Below are positions 1-9,800 of a stretch of DNA of 64,000 nucleotides, one piece after another (the first letter of the stretch is position 1; each line of letters starts with the position of its first letter). This DNA is from Lachancea mirantina (Eukaryota; Ascomycota; Saccharomycetes; Saccharomycetales; Saccharomycetaceae), in contig LT598462.1 of NCBI GenBank assembly GCA_900074745.1, positions 558,001 through 622,000 of the forward strand, read 5' to 3'. The notes below the pieces were generated by a model that did not search any database, was not told where the DNA came from, and worked only from the letters and a program-made list of their open reading frames with translations. The position numbers and the translations under genes were made by a program.

Positions 1-1
1 T

Positions 2-1597
2 GATAATGACATCGGAGTGCTACGAAAATCCCGAGAGAGATCTTTGGGTAAATTGGCCAACTTAGAAGAATCGACATTAATGCGAATAATTGAGCTTTTA
101 GATACACCTTCCGACTTGAAGACATTCGGCCATGTCTCAAAATTTTTGTATGCCTATACCTATGATGAAGAGCTGTGGAGAAATATCTATGTGAAAGAGT
201 TTCAGAGGATTGAAGAGTCCCAAATCTCTTCGAGAAGGCCAGCACCCTATGGTTGCGATAAATGGAGGGGATCTTGGAGAAAAACACTTCTCAAATTAAA
301 TTCAGAAGCGCATATTACGGTCAAGAATCAATTGTACTCAGACGTGCTGTTCCGACCATACCAGTGTTCTCAAGTCAATTACGAGTTGCTTTTCAAGAAC
401 GTTATCGACGTAGAATCTAAATCATCTCAGCTTTGCTCCAATGTGAATTTGGATTTTGGTATTGAAAGATTTGATGAAGATTCTTTAACAAATGCAGAGT
501 TCGAATCACGCTTGATTAACAAACCTTTTATTTTAAAGTCTAGCAAGACTGCTCGCTGGCCTGCATGGGATATAAGTGATTTGGTAGGGCGATACGGTGA
601 CGTTGAGTTCCGCCAGGAAGCTATCAAATGGGATTTGAAAACGTACGCTGATTATTTCAAGTGTAACAGAGACGAGTCCCCACTTTATCTTTTCGACTGC
701 AACAGTCCGGCCATAAAGAAAATAAAAACCGAATACAAAGCACCTAAGTTATTTCAAAAAGATCTTTTCCACCTTTTTCAGGAAGGTGAGGTTAAATGTC
801 GTCCGGATCATCGATGGCTCATCGTAGGACCTGCCGGAAGCGGGTCCACGTTTCACAAGGACCCGAACTACACTTCTGCATGGAATACGGTGCTGTGTGG
901 CATGAAACTTTGGGTGATGCTGCCGCCCCACGTGAAACCGCCGGGAGTGTCGACGGACAAATCTGAAGAAGAAGTGACATGCCCAGTTGGAGTGGCAGAA
1001 TGGGTTATTTCCGGGTACTACAACGATACCGTGAAACTGGCCCAACAAGGTGACTGCGTTATAGGAGTGACGTTTCCGGGCGAATGTATATATGTTCCCT
1101 CGGGCTGGTGGCACATGGTCATAAATATTACGGACTCAGTGGCATTGACAGAGAATTTTGTTCCGCCAGCGATCCTGCCACGCGTTCTACATTTTTTCAA
1201 GAATAGGCAGGCACAGCTTTCGGGCTTCCACCTGAGGGATGTGGTCGAATCCTTGAATGCCTTTCTCAAAAATGCCACTTCGCTGGATATCAGCGTCGAA
1301 AACCTCAGCAAGCTGCGTAATTTGTCAAAGCAGGCTCAAAACGAGAGGTTAGAAAATTCGGACTGCGGTTTGAGCAGTAATTCTTGCAAATCGTTCCCGC
1401 TCTACGAGTTCTTCGTGGAATTGATCCGTAATTCCAAGTATGCACAATACTTGCAAGACGCTGTACTCGAATGTGTTAAAATAGAGACGGAGGAGCGGCA
1501 GCAAAGAGAGAAAACGGTGAAACGTTCAGAGACATGGGACGATTTGGTTTCAGAACAAAACAATGGGTTCTCATTCGCGTTCGGCGTTGAGGAATAA
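2..1597 (+). CDS. F-box / JmjC-domain protein, 5' end off the window
   Basis: Likely a 2-oxoglutarate/Fe(II) oxygenase of the JMJD6-like group fused to an F-box. The N-terminal part (bases ~56-195) reads as an F-box: a leucine-rich segment followed by EELWRNIY. The JmjC core lies at bases ~800-1180, with HRWLIVGPAGSGSTFHKD supplying the H-x-D iron ligands (His codon 854-856, Asp 860-862) and GWWHMV supplying the distal His (1112-1114). The frame stays open to base 2 and the first in-frame ATG (base 80) falls inside the F-box, so the true start is probably upstream of the window. S. cerevisiae has no gene of this architecture that I recall. The substrate (protein or RNA hydroxylation) is unknown; the F-box suggests contact with Skp1. 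It is followed convergently by YCP4. Confidence 0.8.
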   Translation, partial: DNDIGVLRKSRERSLGKLANLEESTLMRIIELLDTPSDLKTFGHVSKFLYAYTYDEELWRNIYVKEFQRIEESQISSRRPAPYGCDKWRGSWRKTLLKLNSEAHITVKNQLYSDVLFRPYQCSQVNYELLFKNVIDVESKSSQLCSNVNLDFGIERFDEDSLTNAEFESRLINKPFILKSSKTARWPAWDISDLVGRYGDVEFRQEAIKWDLKTYADYFKCNRDESPLYLFDCNSPAIKKIKTEYKAPKLFQKDLFHLFQEGEVKCRPDHRWLIVGPAGSGSTFHKDPNYTSAWNTVLCGMKLWVMLPPHVKPPGVSTDKSEEEVTCPVGVAEWVISGYYNDTVKLAQQGDCVIGVTFPGECIYVPSGWWHMVINITDSVALTENFVPPAILPRVLHFFKNRQAQLSGFHLRDVVESLNAFLKNATSLDISVENLSKLRNLSKQAQNERLENSDCGLSSNSCKSFPLYEFFVELIRNSKYAQYLQDAVLECVKIETEERQQREKTVKRSETWDDLVSEQNNGFSFAFGVEE

Positions 1598-1688
1598 AGA
1601 AATTATTTTTGTTTTTAGAATGTGGAAATGTTACATAAGAAATACGATCTTGGCCGTCGGAATTAGAGGGTAAAGTGAAGAACTTGGT

Positions 1689-2444
1689 TTACATGACGAC
1701 ACAACAGTCGAACTTGCTTTTCTTGTCTTTCTCCTTCTCGTTAGTAGCAGGAGCAGATTTTGCCCTTTGAGCCTCGGCCTTTTTGGCCGCTTCAGCAGCC
1801 TTCTTTTTTTCTGCTGCTTTGGCAGCAACTTTGGCTCTGGAAGGAGGAAAGTCTTTGACGGTCTGGTAAAAATACAAACCTTGCTTTTCTGCGATTCTGA
1901 GCTCGAGTTCCGAAGGGGTTCTCGAGCCGTCGCCTCCAGCAAGCGTACCAGCACCCCAAGGCGACCCACCGTGCACTTCTTCGATGTTGGCGACTTCTGC
2001 GAACACGTCTCTGTAGCCAAGAGGGACGAAGATAATCCCATGGTGCACCAAGTAGGAGAGACAGCTCTTGGCGGTAAGTTCCTGTCCGCCGCCGTAAGTA
2101 CCCGTAGACACGAAAATACCTGCGGATTTACCAGCAAGCGCACCTTTGACCCATAGCCCACCGGTCTGGTCCCAGAAAGCAGACCATTGTGCGGGAATGT
2201 TACCGTATCTGGTGGGGACACCGAACAGAAACGCGTCGTAGCTCTCCAGGGTCTCTGTTGTAGCGATAGGAATGTCTGGCTTGGCTGGCGCACTCAATTT
2301 CTCGAGCACCTCTTCAGGTAAGGTTTCCTCGACCCTGAACAGGTCTGCTTTCCCACCTGCAGCCTCAATTCCCTTTTGTACCGCCGCAGCTAGCGTATCA
2401 ATGTGACCGTACAACGAGTACGTGATAATAGCGATCTTGACCAT
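1689..2444 (-). CDS. YCP4: Flavodoxin-like NAD(P)H:quinone oxidoreductase family protein (Ycp4/Pst2/Rfs1)
   Basis: 251-residue member of the WrbA-like flavodoxin family, FMN-binding proteins linked to quinone detoxification and eisosome-associated membrane domains. The start [14 protein letters not shown] gives the usual beta-strand followed by the FMN phosphate loop; [22 protein letters not shown] and [10 protein letters not shown] are family signatures. A longer open frame upstream (to 2543) is ignored because the family starts at this Met. A charged Ala/Lys linker (about residues 205-240) leads to a C-terminal CCVVM, a CaaX-like tail with an extra cysteine, suggesting lipid anchoring as known for Ycp4. 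Its position next to citrate synthase matches YCR004C-YCR005C, which favours Ycp4 over its relatives Pst2 and Rfs1. Confidence 0.9.
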   Translation of the reverse strand: MVKIAIITYSLYGHIDTLAAAVQKGIEAAGGKADLFRVEETLPEEVLEKLSAPAKPDIPIATTETLESYDAFLFGVPTRYGNIPAQWSAFWDQTGGLWVKGALAGKSAGIFVSTGTYGGGQELTAKSCLSYLVHHGIIFVPLGYRDVFAEVANIEEVHGGSPWGAGTLAGGDGSRTPSELELRIAEKQGLYFYQTVKDFPPSRAKVAAKAAEKKKAAEAAKKAEAQRAKSAPATNEKEKDKKSKFDCCVVM

Positions 2445-2700
2445 GTTTCTGTTTGGCCCACTGTGGTTCTTTCGCTCACAGAAGGGGTGCCCCCGGTCCC
2501 TTTTTTTTATAGCTGGAAAATTCGGCGCAGGGCAAAACACCACTTCGAGTTAGTAAAGAATGACTAAGTAACGGACAGGTCTAAAGAAGGCCAATATATA
2601 GTAGTTAGTAATTTTAAATAATTGAATGGGTAAGTTGGGTACATCGAATATGCTGTTGTATTCATGCTCATAAAATCATCATGGCTTTAGGAAAGCGACT

Positions 2701-4116
2701 CTATTTGCGCGCGTTGATCGACTTGACCAATTGCAAGTACTTCTCGGTGGAGAAGGACTTGGGCCGCTCGATGGGCTGACCCAACGCGCGGTCCGTGATC
2801 AGTTGAGGCAGTACACCGAGAGCTCTTGAGACTCCGAACAAGACCGTGTAAAACGACGCCTCTGTGAGTCCGTAGTACTGCAATAGGATACCCGAGTGGG
2901 AGTCAACGTTGGGCCAAGGGTTCTTGGTCTTACCGTGTTTCGTAAGCACACCTGGTGCGACTTCGTAGATTGTAGACACGAGTTTGAACAGGTCGTAGTC
3001 TGGGAAATGTTTGAGTGCAAATTGACGTTGCGCCATGTAACGTGGGTCGGTCTTACGCAGCACGGCGTGCCCGTAACCGGGCACGACGCGGCCTGCGTTC
3101 AAAGTCTCCCATAGATACTTCTCGATGGTTTCACGTGAGTAGTCACCTTTAACCTCCTCACGTAGCTTGAACAACCACTCGAGCACTTCCTGGTTGGCAC
3201 GGCCATGTAGCGGGCCGGCAAGACCGTTCAAACCCGCGGCAAACGACAGGTACGGCGACGAAAGCGCCGAGCCGACCAAATGGGTCGTGTGTGCGGAAAC
3301 GTTGCCGCCTTCGTGGTCCGAGTGGATCGTCAAGTACAAGCGCATGAGTTCGACAAACTCCTCGTTCTTGAACCCCAGCAGGTTGGCCAAGTTCTTACCA
3401 TAGTCCGCATTGGGGTCCACCTGCGCGACTTTGCCGTCCTTGAACACGTTCCGGTAGATCTTGGACGCAATCACGGGCAGTTTACCGACAAGGTCCAGCG
3501 AGTCCTCAAACGTGTAGTTCCAGTAGTCCTTTTTGGACACGCCTTGTGCGTACGCTTTGGCGAACTTAGACTCGCTCTCGAGCGCGGTCACCGCGATCGA
3601 GAACTGCGCCATTGGGTGCAGATCGCGAGGAAGCGAGTCTAACAGACTCGCTACGTGCTCGGGAAGCTCGGACCGAGACGCTAGATCAGCGGAAAGGGCC
3701 TTAACCTGACCCTCCGTGGGGACCTCGCCCGTGAGCAAGAGCCAGAACAAAGCCTCTGGTAGCGGTTCACTGCCGCCGGCGCCCTTGGGCAAGTCCCTCT
3801 GGATGTCAGGGATGGTGCGGTTCCGGAACCTGATTCCCTCTTCGGGGTCCAGCACGGAACCTTCCCACACGAGTCCCTTGATTCCACGCATTCCACCGTA
3901 CGCTTGGTTCAATTGCACCTCACCGATCACCGTGGTACCGTAATCCTTCTTAAGTTGTTTCACTTCTTCGATCTTGGCCGGGATAATTTCCGCAAACCGC
4001 TCCTTAAGCGTTTTCTCCCCGTTACTGTAGAAGCGGGCGCCTAGCGCCCGCGCTACGGCGGCGGCGGTGGCCCTGTTGGCCAACCGCACCCTTGAAGATC
4101 CCACTAACGTGCTCAT
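2701..4116 (-). CDS. CIT1: Citrate synthase, mitochondrial
   Basis: 471 residues; condenses acetyl-CoA and oxaloacetate to citrate in the TCA cycle. The N-terminus ([18 protein letters not shown]...ARFYS) is rich in Arg/Ala/Ser without acids, a typical mitochondrial presequence. Catalytic motifs are present: His in [11 protein letters not shown], His in [16 protein letters not shown] and Asp in NVDSHSG. The C-terminus is INARK, not a peroxisomal SKL, so it matches Cit1 rather than Cit2. Codon use is GC-rich, unlike most genes further right. It lies between YCP4 and tRNA-Pro/SAT4 as in YCR004C-YCR005C-YCR008W, and is the single pre-duplication counterpart of CIT1/CIT2. Two inverted repeats lie upstream (4283-4339). 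Confidence 0.96.
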   Translation of the reverse strand: MSTLVGSSRVRLANRATAAAVARALGARFYSNGEKTLKERFAEIIPAKIEEVKQLKKDYGTTVIGEVQLNQAYGGMRGIKGLVWEGSVLDPEEGIRFRNRTIPDIQRDLPKGAGGSEPLPEALFWLLLTGEVPTEGQVKALSADLASRSELPEHVASLLDSLPRDLHPMAQFSIAVTALESESKFAKAYAQGVSKKDYWNYTFEDSLDLVGKLPVIASKIYRNVFKDGKVAQVDPNADYGKNLANLLGFKNEEFVELMRLYLTIHSDHEGGNVSAHTTHLVGSALSSPYLSFAAGLNGLAGPLHGRANQEVLEWLFKLREEVKGDYSRETIEKYLWETLNAGRVVPGYGHAVLRKTDPRYMAQRQFALKHFPDYDLFKLVSTIYEVAPGVLTKHGKTKNPWPNVDSHSGILLQYYGLTEASFYTVLFGVSRALGVLPQLITDRALGQPIERPKSFSTEKYLQLVKSINARK

Positions 4117-4397
4117 TCCTATAAAATATATGTGGTTTTGGTGGTGGTGATGGTAGTTCCCTCTGGTCTCGACGGAACAAGTTGTTGTAGTCCGGACCCG
4201 GGCCCACCCGCCGTGCTCTTATACGCTGGGCGGGCAGGCCGCCCCTTATCCTGTAGTAAGCTTGAGAGCCGGGCTCGGATCCGACCATTGCGGTCGCAAT
4301 GGTCATGCTGTGGGGCTCCGAATGGTCACGTCCGGAGCCGACGCGGAGGGGGGTCACGCGTTGTGATGGTGGGAGTTCGACAAAAAGTCTTAACGTG
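4117..4397. promoter_or_regulatory. CIT1 upstream region with two inverted repeats
   Basis: Gap between CIT1 and the tRNA-Pro gene. Two perfect-arm inverted repeats are visible. GACCATTGCG / CGCAATGGTC, separated by GT, spans 4283-4304. GGCTCCG (4314-4320) and CGGAGCC (4333-4339) are separated by 12 bases. They could bind a dimeric regulator of CIT1 or form hairpins. I do not recognise a named consensus. Confidence 0.4.
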
Positions 4398-4469
4398 GGG
4401 GCGAGCCGGGACTCGAACCCGGGACCTCCCGCACCCTAAGCGGAAATCATACCTCTAGACCACACGCCC
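4398..4469 (-). tRNA. tRNA-Pro (AGG)
   Basis: 72-nt cloverleaf read on the minus strand, beginning GGGCGTGTGGTCTAG. The anticodon stem TCCGC/GCGGG encloses loop TTAGGGT, giving anticodon AGG. The B box GGTTCGAGTCC is intact, acceptor arms are GGGCGTG/CTCGCCC, and there is no intron. A run of five T on the transcribed strand (4382-4386) is the Pol III terminator. From memory S. cerevisiae also has a tRNA-Pro(AGG) between CIT2 and SAT4, so the position looks conserved. Confidence 0.95.
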
Positions 4470-4924
4470 TGTTCGTGGAGAAAGGAGGTAACGCAGAAGG
4501 GTATGTGGACGTGTCGCGCACTATGTACGGGTCGCTGTCAACTGCCTCGGGTGAGACGGTCTATACGAGTGTGTGCACGTTGTACGGTGACCGCGGCAGG
4601 GGTGCAAATTTTTTCGGGGGGGGGCAGGAGGGCGGGAGGGCAGTCCCCGTGGTGGGTTGTCGTCCTGGGCAGACGCTGTGGGCAGGCGGTGTGGGCAGCC
4701 TGGGCAGGGCGGCGGGAGGCGGCGGGGGGGAGCTGCCTACGGGCTCCGCCTAGCATGCCTGACAACCACGTGTTAAGGAAACTTGACCGAGCTCGCCACC
4801 GCAACTCCCAGCTCGCGACTCGCGTCCACGAACAGCACTTAAACCACCACTGGACTCCCTACGCAACGTCTCAGACCGTGTAACGCGGCAGACTTGCAGC
4901 GTACCACAAGCAGGCGGCAATATT
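4470..4924. promoter_or_regulatory. SAT4 upstream region with G-rich tract
   Basis: 455 bases between tRNA-Pro and SAT4. The middle part (4616-4732) is very G-rich on the plus (coding) strand: a G9 run at 4616-4624 followed closely by three GGG runs, and a second cluster at about 4711-4730. This fits the G3+N1-7 quadruplex pattern. No gene is seen. Confidence 0.45.
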
Positions 4925-6583
4925 ATGGCCGGAGCAGACGTAGACGCGCCCAGTGCGGGCCGTCTGCGTAAGAACACCTTTTCTAACAAGATCGGCAAGT
5001 TTTTCGGGTCCAAGGCCCCACATGGCGGCATCGGCGCGGCAGGCGGGCCCGCTGCGCCTGCAGCGGGCATTTCGACTGGGTTCGGGCCCCATGGCGCCCA
5101 CGGGGCGTCAGCTGGGCCAGCCGCATCAACAAGCCATATGCCATCCCCTTCGAACTCGACGGTCTCATTTGAGGCCTCTCAGCCCAGTTCAAGGCCCGCG
5201 TCGCGGTCCAGCTCGCCGCCCGTTTCGCTGAGCGGCAAATCGGCCACCGCAGCAGCGGCAGACGCCGCCGCTGCGGCCGATGCGATGCACAAGAGCGCAA
5301 GCAACGCGAGTCTCGCCAGCAACGCGTGTTTGAACCGCTTTGTTGTCCATGAGGACGGCTCTCACGAGCATCATCTCAAGAACGGCAAACGGCAAGAGAA
5401 ACTGACCAGTATGTTGAAAAATATGCTTGGCGCGCAGAAACTGCGCGCAGAGGCCAAATCCGCCGTGCCAGACTTGCTCATGGTCAAACGCGGTACAACA
5501 GCGGCGAGTCCCGCGACTCCCGGTTCTTCCAGCACGCCAGCCACGTCTTTGGCCACGCCACAGGCCCCACCTTCTTTGTTCTCGGGGCTCGTGAAGCAGG
5601 TTGAGAGCCAGGACGCCACTTCTTACAGCGGTGCGTTTCAACTAGCCCAGAACTACTACGCTCGGAAAGTCTCTGGAGAGGAACCCATTGCAGCGGCCGT
5701 ACCGCTCAGTTTTGCCGAAAAATACGGGCGGTGCCAAGAAGTTGTCGGTAAAGGTGCGTTTGGAGTCGTGCGTATCAGTCACAAGAAAAGACCCGATGCG
5801 CCTCATGGCGAGCTTCTGTATGCTGTCAAAGAGTTTCGGCGTAAACCCTCTGAGTCTGCGGATAAGTACTCGCGTCGTTTGAAATCAGAATTTTGCATAT
5901 CTTCATCCCTCAAGCATACCAACATAATAACGACTTTGGACCTATTCCAAGATGCCAAAGACAACTACTGCCAGGTCATGGAGTACTGCTACGGTGGAGA
6001 TCTATTCACGCTCATCATAGCAGCGGGCAAGCTCGAATACATGGAGGCAGACTGTTTTTTCAAACAACTCATCCGTGGCGTGGTTTATATGCACGAAGTG
6101 GGTGTGTGCCATCGAGATTTGAAACCGGAAAACCTGCTGCTGACCTCCAACGGTGTCTTAAAGATTACAGATTTCGGGAACAGCGAATGCTTTAGAATGG
6201 CTTGGGAAAAAGACGTGCACATGATCGGAGGCGTTTGCGGGTCCGGTCCCTATATAGCGCCCGAAGAATACGATCGCGCTGAGTTTGACCCGAGACCCGT
6301 GGACATATGGGCTTGCGGTGTCATTTATATGGCAATGCGGACAGGGAGACAGCTGTGGACTTCTGCTCAAAAAGAGGATGAGTTTTTTGCCAAATATTTA
6401 AGAGGTCGGAAAAATGAGGCCGGTTACGAACCCATCGAAAAGCTCAAGAGAGCAAGATGCCGTAACGTAATTTATTCTATCTTAGACCCCGTTGCATCCA
6501 GGAGAATTAGTGGGAAACAAATTTTGAACAGCGAGTGGGGTAGGGAAATCAGATGCTGTAACGAGGGACGTGCTTGGAAGTAA
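4925..6583 (+). CDS. SAT4: Serine/threonine protein kinase of the Hal4/Hal5 group
   Basis: 552 residues. The first ~260 are low-complexity Ala/Gly/Pro/Ser. The kinase domain follows: the Gly-rich loop [13 protein letters not shown] lysine, [10 protein letters not shown] catalytic loop, ITDFGNSE (DFG) and a [11 protein letters not shown] activation segment, then [12 protein letters not shown]. The APEEY in place of APE-X-Y and the NSE after DFG are typical of the fungal NPR/HAL kinase family that stabilises Trk potassium transporters and salt tolerance. Position downstream of CIT1/tRNA-Pro and near RVS161 matches YCR008W (SAT4/HAL4). The 5' third of the gene is markedly GC-rich compared with the kinase part. 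Confidence 0.88.
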   Translation: MAGADVDAPSAGRLRKNTFSNKIGKFFGSKAPHGGIGAAGGPAAPAAGISTGFGPHGAHGASAGPAASTSHMPSPSNSTVSFEASQPSSRPASRSSSPPVSLSGKSATAAAADAAAAADAMHKSASNASLASNACLNRFVVHEDGSHEHHLKNGKRQEKLTSMLKNMLGAQKLRAEAKSAVPDLLMVKRGTTAASPATPGSSSTPATSLATPQAPPSLFSGLVKQVESQDATSYSGAFQLAQNYYARKVSGEEPIAAAVPLSFAEKYGRCQEVVGKGAFGVVRISHKKRPDAPHGELLYAVKEFRRKPSESADKYSRRLKSEFCISSSLKHTNIITTLDLFQDAKDNYCQVMEYCYGGDLFTLIIAAGKLEYMEADCFFKQLIRGVVYMHEVGVCHRDLKPENLLLTSNGVLKITDFGNSECFRMAWEKDVHMIGGVCGSGPYIAPEEYDRAEFDPRPVDIWACGVIYMAMRTGRQLWTSAQKEDEFFAKYLRGRKNEAGYEPIEKLKRARCRNVIYSILDPVASRRISGKQILNSEWGREIRCCNEGRAWK

Positions 6584-6830
6584 AAATCCCACTAAAACAG
6601 TTTAATTGACTTGTTCAGCTGCTGTGTAATTGTCATTTTAAAAAGTTAAAAACGGTGTTGGCCTACACTTTTCTTTTAACATTTAGCTTCATATTGTAAT
6701 ACTATACTAAACATTATTAGCTCAGTTAAGTTTGTCGTATCTTGAATGTGCTGCAAAAGGCGCCATTTGATTTGAACCGCTATTTACAAAAATTGAGTAT
6801 GTACTATATTCGATGCACGTAAGGTCTGAC

Positions 6831-9800
6831 TCAATCATTAGGATACTTCCTTGAAGCAATTCTAGTTCTCCTCTTGTTCACGAACTTTAAACCGGTTTCA
6901 TCTTCATTAGTGTCACCCTCGAAATTCATCAGTAGATCTTCATGACCCAAAAAGAGTACTTTCATTATATTTCCGAAAGCAACAACAATAGCTTTGGTTC
7001 CAAACTTCTCAGCCGGCCCAATTTTGGTCGTGAGTAATCCATTTTCTCCAAAGGGAATACTGTGAGAGGTGACTGTGCCGTTAACACTCATTGTCCACCC
7101 TTCCCATATCTCGCTTATGCAATAATCAACAGATGTTTTGGTTTGGACTTTCTTTGGAGGAATATTTGTCCTTTTAATAGCTTCAGTCATGCTGCTGTGT
7201 GTCAGCAACGTTGATGCAGAAGATGTGCAAACTTCTGTTACCTCTTTGTTAGCTTTCCTCCTAACGCCAATTAGGAAATTACTATCAGTCACATTCCAAT
7301 TTTCAGTGTCCGGGATAGTATATCTTTTCTCTACTACGGAGTCCATACCCAGGCATCTGATTTCTCGAGGATCTCTATCAACACGGAGGCAAATGCTATT
7401 TTTCGTCCTGCTCTCCAATTGAAACGTGTGAAGGTTAAGTTCTTTATTAGCATTCTCGTAAGCGATGGAGAAAGAGCCGACTGATGCGTATCCGCAGAAA
7501 CGACAATGTGTTGGCTCATCATGGAAAACTTTGAGAGATGTTAAAACCGGATCTGATAGCTGAAAGAATTTTATCGAGGTTCCAGTTTGGGCATCAACGA
7601 GTTCGGCTTTGTTTTTATTGGTGATCAATATCATCCCAACAAATGGCACCACCGAAAGACAAAACTCATCTGCAATTATTGGGGTGTCTTTCGCATCATT
7701 CCTTTCTAAGCTCGCATTTTCTTGGGCATTCAGAGAGGCTGGAGTCATAAGCTTTCGGCCCTTGTTGAATGCACCTCTCATTATGTTCACTTTCCTCGTT
7801 TTCCACTTGTTATTAACCACAGTTGAGATAAACAGGTTTCCATATTCATCATGACTCACCAACCTATCGTTCACTCGAGGCGTTTGAAGTCGCTTGCATG
7901 TAATCAGCCTCTGTTTTTGCTCGCTATTCGATATCGAGTACCGCTCCACGTTGCCTTGAATATCGATGCAAAAAATGGTACCTTGGCTTGAAACTACGAC
8001 AAGCTCATTGACTTCGTCTTCGTCAGGGAGTGCCAGATTATCACCATATGGCACGGTCACACTTTTCAACACGAGACCCGGACCCGCCCCGACAGATTGC
8101 ATTGAGAGAACGGAAGTCACGCTACTTCTTCTGCTCAGAGTAGGGCGCGCATGCGAGTCGGCATCAGCCTCCTTTTGAGACCTTTTCAACATCGCCTTCC
8201 TTTTCATGAATGCAGGTATTGTTTTTAAGCGAAAATGGCACTCTAGCGGCCCTGGCGCCAAATCTTCAATTTGTATCGACCATATAAAGGCCATTTGCTT
8301 GCGGGACCAGCAGGTAACGGAGCCCGTCTGATTGAAGAAAGCAATGTGACTCCCGTCGTCACTCATTTCAATTTTTGAAAGAGGCCAAAGGGAACGTGGA
8401 AGTGGTATATCAGTTGGAACAGGAACTGGCGTCAGTAAAGGAGACCAGACTTTTAATCCGCGATCCATACTAGCAGAAACAATGAATGGGCAATGGGAGG
8501 CACAGATTTTGATAATATCGAGAGAATGGCCTGCTGCCGATAGCTCCTTGACAGAAAATGTACCTGGATCACGCTGTTTCGTGCTTTTGACAAAAACACC
8601 GTTGTCGTCTTCCTTGGATTTATGTGACATCTTTTGAAATGGGGCATCCGATTCAAGTCTGGGTAAAATCACACGGACCATCAGCAAGCTTGAAGCAGCA
8701 AATAGGACGAGAGCGACGACAAAATGGAAAAAGAAGAGAGAGTCAAAGTGGTACGAATAAACCGCAGCCAAATCATTGGCGAATTGTGGATGACTCGCTA
8801 ATTTTGCTATGGCCTCATTATCATAATCAATGGCCTGAAATTGTCCTGAGCTCAATCGAGTGATTAAGTATTTCCCTGAGCCGTATCTCTGCAAAAACTG
8901 AAGAGAAATGGAACGCAGTTCGAATCCTGGGAAGGTCGCGCTGGCTCCATTCAAAGAAGAGCTGAAAAAACTAATACTCGCTGACCGTGCAATCCTGAAT
9001 CTCCAGTTTAACAAAATTTGATAAAACAAAACCCAAAGAATTCGATATTTGGAGAAAGAACTACGGCTGAAAAGGTATTGCTTGATTTGATGCGTTAGTC
9101 TGTTATGTGGGGAAGACTTGTTTGTGTCCAAAGTTGGAACTCCTCGATCCACGTAAAAATCATGATTTCGTAGACGGTTGATATCCAAACTGATTAGCGC
9201 AGTTCCGAAAGTAAAGCGCAAGATAAAGTGTATTAATGTAGCTGAGACAATGAACATCGAAGCTTTCCCATTGAAAGGAAACATCAAGCAGCAAACAAAA
9301 TGCATGGCAGTAATCCCCTTCAGTGACTCGTAGCACGCTGTGAAGGTGGCCTTCAAGTAAGTACGTTGTAAGAATTCTAGAGATCTTATCTCCAAGCTAT
9401 CTTCAACGTCATGTGAAAACAACCAAGCGGTATTCCTCAAAAATCGGGCTTCGCCATCTAATGCATAAACCAAAACTGGTACAACCATAAAAATGAGAGG
9501 CACATTTTCCCCACAGTTTTTGAATGCCAAATGTGTCAATGTCAGTGACGAAGCAATACTAAACAACAATCCAACAGAGGTGGCAATGGCTATCGTTGCT
9601 CGAAATTTCAAGGGCCACCTTTCAAACTCTGAACGCACAAACGTGTAAGTGACGAATATGAAAAGGAATGCCAAGATAGCGTAATCGGCTTTATTCACTC
9701 CAGTGACGGAGATCTCAACAAGATCATTAGTCGTTGCTTGCTCACCATTCCCAGTCGCACTTAAAATGCTGAAATGAGTGACGTTAGAGATAGCGTTTAG

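Noticed and set aside
8920-8935. GTTCGAATCC, a Pol III B-box-like sequence
   Set aside because: Within the SCAP-like coding region with no A box or cloverleaf partner.
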